NCBI GenBank assembly: GCA_947623645.1
Contig: CANQHK010000081.1
Span: 1 to 5,457 of the forward strand
DNA length: 5,457 nt
Source of the DNA: an uncultured Bacilli bacterium
Lineage (GTDB): Bacteria; Bacillota_I; Bacilli_A; RF39; UBA660
Direction: 5' to 3'
The position numbers and the translations under genes are program-made. Position 1 is the first letter of the stretch; the number at the start of each line of letters is the position of its first letter. The notes under the pieces were generated by a model that was not told where the DNA came from, ran no database searches, and worked only from the letters and a program-made list of their open reading frames with translations. Positions 1 through 4,887 of this stretch are shown one piece after another.

Positions 1-647
1 GTTTTGAGAATAATTTTGATATCCAAGGAAAGAGATTGGTGATCGACGTAATAAAGTTCCAAGCGCATTCTGTCGCGGTAAGAGATAGCGTTTCTGCCGT
101 TAACAGCCCACCAACCGGTGAGGCCAGGAGTAACGCTTAAGAACTTTGCTTTGTTTTTTCCGTATTTGTCAATCTCGCCATCAATAACAGGACGAGGGCC
201 AACAATAGACATGTCGCCTCTAAGAATATTTAAAAGTTGAGGAAGTTCGTCCAGAGAAGTAACTCTTAAAATCTTTCCAACTTTGGTAATTCTAGGGTCA
301 TTTTCCAATTTAAAGTTTTCTTCCCATTCTTTTCTGATAGCCTCGTCTTTAAGTAATTCTTGAAGACGAGCATCCGCGTCGTTGTACATGCTTCTAAACT
401 TGTATAAGTAGATATATTCGCCATTTTTTCCAATTCTTTTGTGTTTGTAGAAAACAGGACCTTTGGAGTCCAGTTTAATCAAGATGCAAATAAATAAAAA
501 GAATGGAAGAAGGAGAATTAAGCAAATACCAGAGACAAAAACATCAAATATACGTTTAATCGATAAATAAATTTTTCTTTTCAAAATCATAGTAAAACCT
601 GCTTCCTGTTTAGATAGAGAAGAATCAAGGACAGCTTGATCATTCAT
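1..647 (-). CDS. Initiating sugar-phosphate transferase (bacterial sugar transferase family), 3' end cut by window edge
   Basis: Transfers a sugar phosphate from a nucleotide sugar to undecaprenyl phosphate at the inner face of the membrane, the first step of capsule/exopolysaccharide repeat-unit synthesis. The 215 visible residues cover nearly all of a short PglC/WbaP-C-terminal-type enzyme. A K-R-x-F-D motif (31-35) precedes one hydrophobic segment (about 36-57) with a proline at 48, as in the re-entrant membrane helix of this family. GPVFYKHKRIG (63-73) follows, then the catalytic Asp-Glu pair in SLDELPQLLN (131-140), GDMSIVGPRP (144-153) and PGLTGWWAVNGR (174-185). The start at 647 is chosen because AAGGAG (660-655) sits seven bases upstream; Met20 is a weaker alternative that would begin closer to the conserved domain. 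It starts one base after the cpsB stop, so the two are co-transcribed. The sugar specificity cannot be read from the sequence. Probably only the last few residues are missing. Confidence 0.93.
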   Translation of the reverse strand, partial: MNDQAVLDSSLSKQEAGFTMILKRKIYLSIKRIFDVFVSGICLILLLPFFLFICILIKLDSKGPVFYKHKRIGKNGEYIYLYKFRSMYNDADARLQELLKDEAIRKEWEENFKLENDPRITKVGKILRVTSLDELPQLLNILRGDMSIVGPRPVIDGEIDKYGKNKAKFLSVTPGLTGWWAVNGRNAISYRDRMRLELYYVDHQSLSLDIKIILK

Positions 648-648
648 A

Positions 649-1434
649 TTAAGACTCCTTTCTAAAGAGATGAAATTTAAGTTTAGACGAAGGGCGACGG
701 ATGGTGTAAGGATCAATCGTCTCGTTGTTAATGACAGAGCGAAGGTTGTTTTGAACGAGATCTAAAGCCATCGATTCGCTGCCAGAGAGAATTTTGATGC
801 GGTGAGCGACGTCATTAATGCGCGTATAGCTTGTCTGCCCAGCGTGATGAACGTCACTGCCGATGAAATGAATCATGTGGCGCTTGATGAGTTCTTCTAA
901 GCGGTCATGAGCAAAAGAGCCGTATTTTCTGTAGAGACTACCGATGTTGCCCTGAAGAAGGGCTCCCTCGTTAATCATATCTTCAAATTCCTTAACATCG
1001 GAGTAGTAATCATACCTTTCCGGATGAGCAAGGATTGGAACATATCCAAGAGAACGAAGTTTAAAGATTAAATCGTGAATACCAGCAAACTTCGAATGAA
1101 AAGGAAGTTCCAAGAGGATGTAACGAGAATTGTTAAGAGTGAGGACCTGATTGTTGTCAAGATAAGAGAATAAATCTCCATCAACCGTAATTTCATTGCC
1201 CAAATAGAGGTTCACGGGAATACCAGCCTGTTTAACAGCCTCAACCAGTTCTTTAAAGAGAGTTTTTTTCTGATTATTATCAGCAGTAAAGTTTTGAAAA
1301 GAACGAAAATGAGGAGTAAGGATAAGGTCTGTATATCCGTTTTGATAAGCCTCGCGGACAATTTGAACGCTTTCATTTAAGTTTTTGCTTCCATCGTCAA
1401 TAGAAAAAAGGATGTGATTGTGAATATCAATCAT
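649..1434 (-). CDS. cpsB: CpsB/YwqE-type PHP-fold protein-tyrosine phosphatase
   Basis: Manganese-dependent phosphatase that removes phosphate from the tyrosine cluster of the cognate CpsD/EpsB autokinase and so controls capsule polymerisation and export; cytoplasmic. The 261 residues give a full-length member. PHP metal and active-site motifs are all present: HNH (5-7), DDGS (13-16), TPHF with His42, GNE with Glu81, LELP with Glu109, HPERY with His137 and Arg140, and GSDVHH with Asp194 and His196. These correspond closely to the metal ligands described for pneumococcal CpsB. The start ATG has no convincing Shine-Dalgarno. Instead it overlaps the end of the upstream kinase fragment by eight bases, so translation was probably coupled to the kinase. 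Downstream it runs straight into the sugar transferase. With the kinase truncated, its substrate must be encoded elsewhere or be lost. Confidence 0.95.
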   Translation of the reverse strand: MIDIHNHILFSIDDGSKNLNESVQIVREAYQNGYTDLILTPHFRSFQNFTADNNQKKTLFKELVEAVKQAGIPVNLYLGNEITVDGDLFSYLDNNQVLTLNNSRYILLELPFHSKFAGIHDLIFKLRSLGYVPILAHPERYDYYSDVKEFEDMINEGALLQGNIGSLYRKYGSFAHDRLEELIKRHMIHFIGSDVHHAGQTSYTRINDVAHRIKILSGSESMALDLVQNNLRSVINNETIDPYTIRRPSSKLKFHLFRKES

Positions 1435-1561
1435 TTTTATTAGAGTAATAGCTACTATAATAATAAGGGTTATCTTTTAAAGGAATTTGATTCAAGATAA
1501 CGCCGGATATTTTAGCGCCGACCGTTTCTAAAGCTTTTTTTGATTTCTCTAGCAGTCTAAG
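1427..1561 (-). pseudogene. cpsD: 3' remnant of CpsD/EpsB-type capsule tyrosine kinase
   Basis: An open frame ending in TGA at 1429-1427 encodes about 44 residues typical of the extreme C-terminus of BY-kinases: a helix LLEKSKKALETVG, the strand AKISGVILNQI, then the tyrosine-rich tail NPYYYSSYYSNKND. The five clustered tyrosines are the usual autophosphorylation sites and the substrate of CpsB, the next gene. Everything upstream that the kinase needs (Walker A, A' and B motifs) is absent. Reading further upstream in this frame gives unrelated proline/lysine/phenylalanine codons, no ATG, and a stop at 1618-1616. The 5' limit at 1561 is my estimate of where the family resemblance stops. The most economical reading is deletion, or replacement of the front of the operon by the unrelated AT-rich sequence to the right. 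A second, intact kinase elsewhere is possible. Confidence 0.82.
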
Positions 1562-1614
1562 GAAAAAAGTAGGGGAGGTGGGTGGGGATAACTTTTTCGT
1601 TGACCGGATATTTT
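1503..1614. repeat. 11-base direct repeat flanking the kinase breakpoint
   Basis: CCGGATATTTT occurs at 1503-1513, inside the kinase remnant, and again at 1604-1614, outside it, with copies 101 bases apart and the apparent breakpoint between them. It could be a footprint of a duplication or recombination, but part of the motif is low-complexity AT, so chance is not excluded. Confidence 0.4.
1572..1587 (+). other. G-rich tract with G-quadruplex potential
   Basis: GGGGAGGTGGGTGGGG has four guanine runs of 4, 2, 3 and 4 bases separated by single-base loops. It could form a two-tetrad quadruplex, or a three-tetrad one with a vacancy. It stands out sharply in an otherwise AT-rich spacer. It lies 11 bases beyond the point where kinase homology ends, at the boundary of two regions of different composition. 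The complementary strand is the coding strand of the capsule operon. Confidence 0.5.
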
Positions 1615-1671
1615 TTTAAATATACTTTGATTAAAAAACAATAAAAAAATCGTTAAATTTCTGTAACGTAC

Positions 1672-1700
1672 TTGATATTCAATAAAAAATGATTTATAAT
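1672..1700 (+). promoter_or_regulatory. Promoter of the Panacea/MazF-like module
   Basis: TTGATA (1672-1677) and a perfect TATAAT (1695-1700) are separated by exactly 17 bases. Transcription would begin near 1707, giving a leader of about 47 bases before the ATG at 1754. The location fits autoregulation of a toxin-antitoxin pair, but no clear operator palindrome is visible over the promoter. Confidence 0.8.
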
Positions 1701-1753
1701 TGAAATGTAAGTCAAAACGTAAATTATTTTATAGGTTAGGAGGTTGGATATTT

Positions 1754-2236
1754 ATGTTAAAAGCAATTGATGTGGCACGATATTTTATTTCCAAAGATAC
1801 AGATGGAAAGTTATTTAATAAGAAAATTGTTCAATATAATTCTAGAAACTGTTATGAAGGAAATATTAAGTTAAATAAATATTTATTTTTAGCTCAAGTT
1901 GTTTATTTAGCTAGATATGGTTGTAAATTGTTTTCAGATGATTTTAAAGCTTATGATAATGGTCCTGTTATAGAATCCATTATGTCTTCTTATAGTTATA
2001 TTGTTGATACCAATGAAGAAATAATTTTTGATTCGGATATTCAGTATTTTCTTGATCAGATATATTATTCATTAGAGAATGCTTCTGTTGAAGAATTGAT
2101 AGAAATTAGTCATGAGGATCCAGAATGGAAGAAATTAAGTAAAGATACCTATAATGCTCCAATTATGAATATAGAAAAAAATATTGATATTTATAGAAAA
2201 CGTTATAAAGGATTAATTCAAGCATTAAAATTATGA
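1754..2236 (+). CDS. Panacea-domain (SocA/DUF4065) protein, probable antitoxin
   Basis: Probable antitoxin of a two-gene toxin-antitoxin module. Panacea domains neutralise many unrelated toxin types and are found next to them. The 160 residues show the family pattern: an N-terminal helix KAIDVARYFISK (3-14), the core KLNKYLFLAQVVYLARYGCKL (39-59) followed by FKAYDNGPVI (64-73), which matches the family's KLxKLLY...GPV signature, and near the C-terminus LIEISHEDPEWKKL (115-128), matching its LxxxSHxExxW-type motif. The start is the ATG at 1754, nine bases after AGGAGGT (1738-1744). An in-frame TTG at 1700 lies inside the -10 box and is rejected. The stop overlaps the next start as ATGA, so the second gene is translationally coupled. 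No DNA-binding domain is evident, so any autoregulation would have to come from the domain itself or the complex. Confidence 0.83.
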   Translation: MLKAIDVARYFISKDTDGKLFNKKIVQYNSRNCYEGNIKLNKYLFLAQVVYLARYGCKLFSDDFKAYDNGPVIESIMSSYSYIVDTNEEIIFDSDIQYFLDQIYYSLENASVEELIEISHEDPEWKKLSKDTYNAPIMNIEKNIDIYRKRYKGLIQALKL

Positions 2237-2661
2237 ATCATGAATTTAAAGTTGGGCAGGTACTTTGGTTGAAGGTTCGATATCAGAAAAATATAATTTC
2301 TGATACCGTTCATCCTATGTTAATTTCCAAAATTCAGGATGATTTTATTGAAGTTATCGCTCTTGATAAAGTGGCAGGTAGAATGCAAAATTTGTATTAT
2401 CCATATAATTATTATATTGATTCTGATAATCCTAAAGAATCTGTTATATATGAGGACAGCTATGCACAACTCAATACGAAATTGACAATTCAAAAATTTG
2501 AGGGGTTAAAGTTGTTTCGTAAAACAGAAGATTGTTTATCGAAAACGAAATTAGAAGAACTTTTAATGGAATATAAAGAGTATCAAGAAGAAAATATTGT
2601 ACGAAAAGAGCGAATTATTTATATGTCTAAAGAAGAAGTTTTAAAATTAAATAAAGATTGA
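2233..2661 (+). CDS. PemK/MazF-like protein, probable toxin partner of the Panacea protein
   Basis: Probable endoribonuclease-type toxin of the SH3-like MazF/PemK fold; the assignment rests on pattern and context. The N-terminus KVGQVLWLKVRYQ (6-18), followed by HPMLISKIQDDFIEVIALD (27-45), matches the family's GdVvwl, hP.lI and strand layout. The segment ESVIYEDSYAQLNTKLTIQKF (69-89) and the helix KTKLEELLMEYKEYQEEN (104-121) resemble the C-terminal half seen in many Firmicutes PemK/MazF relatives. At 142 residues it is somewhat longer than classic MazF (about 110), with a lysine/glutamate-rich tail. I cannot point to a confident catalytic arginine and serine/threonine pair, so activity is unproven. 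It starts within the upstream stop (ATGA) and has no good Shine-Dalgarno of its own; the nearest purine run, AAAGGA, is about 20 bases away. Expression is therefore probably coupled and kept below that of the antitoxin. An alternative is a non-toxic partner of unknown function. Confidence 0.62.
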   Translation: MNHEFKVGQVLWLKVRYQKNIISDTVHPMLISKIQDDFIEVIALDKVAGRMQNLYYPYNYYIDSDNPKESVIYEDSYAQLNTKLTIQKFEGLKLFRKTEDCLSKTKLEELLMEYKEYQEENIVRKERIIYMSKEEVLKLNKD

Positions 2662-2692
2662 GTCATTATTTATTTGATATTTTTGATTTATG

Positions 2693-2718
2693 GAAGATGT
2701 ACTTTGTGTGCATCTTTT
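2693..2718 (+). terminator. Possible intrinsic terminator of the Panacea/MazF-like operon
   Basis: AAGATG (2694-2699) pairs with CATCTT (2711-2716). The stem extends inward by a wobble and an A-T pair and outward by one wobble, with a seven-base loop. TTTT (2715-2718) overlaps the right arm. It lies 32 bases after the stop codon, which is the right place, but the stem has only two G-C pairs and the T-tract is short. Confidence 0.45.
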
Positions 2719-2722
2719 ACTA

Positions 2723-2752
2723 TGGATATCCAAAACTTGTGAATGATATAAA
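2723..2752 (+). promoter_or_regulatory. Weak upstream candidate promoter for the LCP gene
   Basis: TGGATA (2723-2728) and TATAAA (2747-2752) are separated by 18 bases, with an extended -10 TG at 2744-2745. It would give a leader of about 260 bases. In sequence this AT-rich, such matches arise easily. Confidence 0.25.
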
Positions 2753-2965
2753 ATTATTTACGATGAAAATGATAGATGTATAGGTACAATTAAGATGTAT
2801 CATGTTTGAAGATTTTAGTTGTAAGTAGGAAAATTACAAAATGGTAGATATTTTTTGTAAAGTGTGTTATATTAATGATGAGATGTTATCTGTTAAACAT
2901 ATAGAGTAAGAACGATGGAAAAGATGAAATTTCTTTTGATTTTGATAATTGAATATGTTTGATTT

Positions 2966-2995
2966 TTGTATGAATCGGTAAATTTAAGTTATACT
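2966..2995 (+). promoter_or_regulatory. Likely proximal promoter of the LCP gene
   Basis: TATACT (2990-2995) is preceded at 18 bases by TTGTAT (2966-2971). Transcription would start near 3002, just before the Shine-Dalgarno at 3007-3014. The -35 box matches the consensus only in its TTG half. Confidence 0.4.
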
Positions 2996-3019
2996 AATAA
3001 ATATAAAGAAGGTGAAAGT

Positions 3020-4519
3020 ATGGATAAGCGTAAAAAGAAAACAAAAGAAGAAACTATAGAAATTGCTAAAGTCAATTTAAAAAAATTGCCTATTAAATTT
3101 GAATTATTTAATCTTTTGTTTTTAGCATTATTAGGAATTAGTTTTTTTGTTTTTGTTTATTTTGTATGGAAAGTTAATATTCTTCCAACGACATATTTGA
3201 TTGGAGGATTTCTTGGAATTTTTGTTCTTTTGATTGTAATTATTGGAATGATGTTTTTTACAAAACAAAAGAAGCTTCGAATTCCTTCTTATGTTTTAAC
3301 TGTTCTTCTTTCTGCTTTAATGTTGGGGTCTGTTCCATATTTACAAGGTACTTTTCATTTTCTTTCGAATACGCAAGTAAAAGATTATGGAGTTTTACAT
3401 TATTCGGTGGTTGTACTAAAGGGAGAAGAGTATAACAATATAAAATCGTTAGAAGGGAAAACGATTTCTTATGTTGATGATGATTATAAAGAAAAAATTG
3501 AAAAAATCTTAGAAAAAGAAATCTCTTATCAAGAACAACTTCAATATGATTTTGGGGTATTACCAGATGATTTGATGAACAAAAAAGTGGATGCTATTTG
3601 TTTGGAAGATAGTTATTATGCAATGTTTCAAGAAGAAGTAGAAAATTTTGAGGAATCTACGAAAGTTGTTTATACCTTTGAAGTAAAAACAATGATTGAA
3701 GAGAATAAAAAAGAAAATGATGTTTCTGTTTCTGAAGAATCTTTTATTCTTTATATTAGTGGAATTGATCAATATGGGAAAGTTGATTCTGTTCGGGGGA
3801 GAAGTGATGTGAATCAACTTGCTGTTGTAAATCCTAAAACACATCATATTCTGCTTGTTAATACCCCAAGAGATTATTATGTGCAACTTGCTGGAACGAC
3901 AGGACTTAAAGATAAACTTACGCATGCGGGAATTTATGGAATTCAAAAAAGTATTGATACATTAGAAAAATTTTATGGAATTGATATTCAATATTATTTA
4001 CGAGTAAATTTTGATACTTTGATTCGTGTTGTCGATGTTATTGGGGGAGTAGATATTAATTCGGATGCTTCTTTTACTTGTCATACGAATAATAAAGTTC
4101 ATGTTGAAAAGGGATGGAATCATTTTAATGGAGCACAGGCTCTTGCTTATTCTAGAGAACGGTATGCTTATCTTACTGGAGATCATCATCGTGGTGCTAA
4201 TCAACAACAGGTTATTACGGCCATTATTAATAAAGTTAGTACATCGAGCGTTTTAATTCAAAAGTATAATGATATATTGAATTCTTTGGATGGCTCTTTT
4301 CAAACTGATATGTCGATGGATTCTATTCTTGCCTTTATTCGTTATCAGCTGGATGCTATGCCTGATTGGAATGTAGAAAGTATTGCTGTTAGTGGATTTA
4401 ATAGTATGGATTATACTTATAGTATGGGAACGGGAAGAAAATTATATGTTATGGAACCCGATATGGATAGTGTTCAAAAGGCAATTGCTAGGATTCAAGA
4501 AGTCTATAATGAAAAATAA
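3020..4519 (+). CDS. LytR-CpsA-Psr (LCP) family polymer-peptidoglycan ligase, CpsA/Wzg-like
   Basis: Membrane-anchored phosphotransferase expected to move capsule or teichoic-type polymers from undecaprenyl pyrophosphate to peptidoglycan on the outer face of the membrane. Of its 499 residues, a lysine-rich cytoplasmic start (1-28) is followed by three hydrophobic helices (about 29-50, 57-80, 88-106). Next is an accessory domain (about 120-225; LEGKTISYVDDD and KVDAICLEDSY resemble a solute-binding fold), then the LCP catalytic domain from about 242. Key LCP motifs are GID (Asp250), RGRSD (259-263), NTPRDYYV with Arg284, KLTHAGIYG (299-307), VVDVIGGVDI (337-346), AYSRER (Arg379, Arg381) and GDHHRGANQQQ (Arg391). 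Three helices plus an accessory domain is the layout of streptococcal CpsA/Wzg. The ATG at 3020 follows AGAAGGTG (3007-3014); an in-frame TTG at 2966 lies inside the promoter. It faces away from the cpsB operon across the toxin-antitoxin module, unlike the usual cpsABCD order. Confidence 0.94.
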   Translation: MDKRKKKTKEETIEIAKVNLKKLPIKFELFNLLFLALLGISFFVFVYFVWKVNILPTTYLIGGFLGIFVLLIVIIGMMFFTKQKKLRIPSYVLTVLLSALMLGSVPYLQGTFHFLSNTQVKDYGVLHYSVVVLKGEEYNNIKSLEGKTISYVDDDYKEKIEKILEKEISYQEQLQYDFGVLPDDLMNKKVDAICLEDSYYAMFQEEVENFEESTKVVYTFEVKTMIEENKKENDVSVSEESFILYISGIDQYGKVDSVRGRSDVNQLAVVNPKTHHILLVNTPRDYYVQLAGTTGLKDKLTHAGIYGIQKSIDTLEKFYGIDIQYYLRVNFDTLIRVVDVIGGVDINSDASFTCHTNNKVHVEKGWNHFNGAQALAYSRERYAYLTGDHHRGANQQQVITAIINKVSTSSVLIQKYNDILNSLDGSFQTDMSMDSILAFIRYQLDAMPDWNVESIAVSGFNSMDYTYSMGTGRKLYVMEPDMDSVQKAIARIQEVYNEK

Positions 4520-4526
4520 ATTTCTA

Positions 4527-4554
4527 TTGACAAATGATTTCAAAATGTGATAAA
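4527..4554 (+). promoter_or_regulatory. Upstream candidate promoter of the structured RNA
   Basis: A perfect TTGACA (4527-4532) lies eight bases after the LCP stop. GATAAA (4549-4554) follows at 16 bases and is preceded by TG at 4546-4547. ATGTGA occurs at 4545-4550 and again at 4563-4568, an 18-base spacing that could mark an operator. Its role beside the stronger downstream promoter is uncertain. Confidence 0.45.
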
Positions 4555-4576
4555 TTACAATTATGTGACATATATA

Positions 4577-4605
4577 TTGACTTTTTATAGAAAAAATGAT
4601 ATAAT
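4577..4605 (+). promoter_or_regulatory. Strong promoter of the structured RNA
   Basis: TTGACT (4577-4582), a 17-base spacer and a perfect TATAAT (4600-4605) with an extended -10 TG (4597-4598) make this one of the best promoters in the window. Transcription should begin near 4612, at the base of the first RNA hairpin. A promoter this strong ahead of a long untranslated segment suggests an abundant RNA. Confidence 0.88.
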
Positions 4606-4611
4606 ATGTCC

Positions 4612-4859
4612 CATATTGAATTAGATGTAATCTATTTCAATTTAATAATTAATAGTGCGGTATTCATTTTATCGACAAAAATATTCATTATCGCATTATA
4701 TAATTATAAGTGGAGCATTAAGGGCGAAAATTTTCTTCTTTCGCTACGCTTATCTTGGATAAGTCTGAGTAGGTCTAAGGTTTCCTTAGATTGAAAGAAT
4801 ACATGTAAGACTGGGAGACTACTAATGCTCTTTGCCTGCGATAAATCGCAGGCTTTATT
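4612..4859 (+). ncRNA. Structured RNA of unknown family upstream of the nuclease-like gene
   Basis: The segment from the predicted start to the terminator T-tract folds into successive helices. Helix 1 pairs 4615-4626 with 4630-4641 (11 pairs, one T-T mismatch, three-base loop). Helix 2 pairs 4647-4662 with 4689-4705 (about 16 pairs with a bulge and wobbles). Helix 3 pairs GAGCATTA (4713-4720) with TAATGCTC (4823-4830) and closes a domain. Inside it are GCGAAA/TTTCGC (4724-4744), CTTATC/GATAAG (4749-4763) and a perfect TCTAAGG/CCTTAGA hairpin (4774-4790). The terminator follows directly. TATTCAT followed by a near-match ending ATCG recurs at 4661 and 4682. I see no T-box, SRP, RNase P, tmRNA or 6S signature. 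It may be a free RNA, an RNA antitoxin, or a leader regulating the downstream gene by read-through. The ends are predicted, not observed. Confidence 0.72.
4834..4859 (+). terminator. Strong intrinsic terminator between RNA and nuclease-like gene
   Basis: GCCTGCGA (4834-4841) pairs perfectly with TCGCAGGC (4846-4853) around a TAAA loop, followed by TTTATT. This is the most GC-rich hairpin in the right block. It lies 28 bases before the start codon of the next gene, so that gene is reached only by read-through or from an unseen promoter. Flanking ACTAAT (4821-4826) and ATTAGT (4857-4862) are complementary and would extend the stem at the expense of RNA helix 3. Confidence 0.88.
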
Positions 4860-4887
4860 AGTTAGAAAGGTATTTGGAGAATTGGTT

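Larger units (their letters stand above)
2662..3019. other. AT-rich intergenic stretch between TA module and LCP gene
   Basis: This 358-base gap contains a terminator-like hairpin near its left end, two candidate promoters listed separately, and spaced TTGTAA/TTACAA half-sites at 2819-2860. I see no convincing gene in it. A 15-codon ATG frame at 2915-2962 has no Shine-Dalgarno and is treated as chance. Confidence 0.6.

Noticed and set aside
1583..1591. DnaA box (TTATCCCCA on the minus strand)
   Set aside because: It is a single site with a mismatch to TTATNCACA, with no cluster or AT-melting module suggesting an origin.
1700..1753. TTG-initiated 18-residue extension of the Panacea gene
   Set aside because: The TTG overlaps the last base of the -10 box, so it would precede the transcript; the ATG at 1754 has an excellent Shine-Dalgarno and matches the family start.
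2915..2962. 15-codon hydrophobic peptide frame before the LCP gene
   Set aside because: It has no Shine-Dalgarno or clear promoter, and such frames are common by chance in AT-rich sequence.
2966..3019. TTG-initiated extension of the LCP gene
   Set aside because: It runs through the likely promoter. AGAAGGTG placed just before the ATG at 3020 and the lysine-rich cytoplasmic start fit the family better.
3560..3946. 128-codon open frame on the minus strand inside the LCP gene
   Set aside because: It is antisense to strongly conserved LCP-coding sequence, has low-complexity asparagine/isoleucine/phenylalanine content, and resembles no family.
3998..4256. Short open frames on both strands inside the LCP gene
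   Set aside because: They are shadows of the LCP coding frame, rich in isoleucine/serine or leucine, with no independent start signals.
4606..4794. 62-codon open frame at the start of the structured RNA
   Set aside because: Its ATG abuts the -10 box, so it would lie at or before the transcript start. It has no Shine-Dalgarno, and the sequence is explained by base-paired RNA arms.
4612..4859. T-box leader, 6S RNA, RNase P RNA, SRP RNA or tmRNA
   Set aside because: There is no AGGGUGG T-box, no GGAAG/GCA SRP loop, no RNase P or tmRNA signature sequence, and the multi-hairpin plan is unlike the single bubbled rod of 6S RNA.
4825..4887. Upstream in-frame ATG for the nuclease-like protein
   Set aside because: Translation would pass through an intrinsic terminator, and the ATG is inside RNA helix 3; the ATG at 4888 has a proper Shine-Dalgarno.
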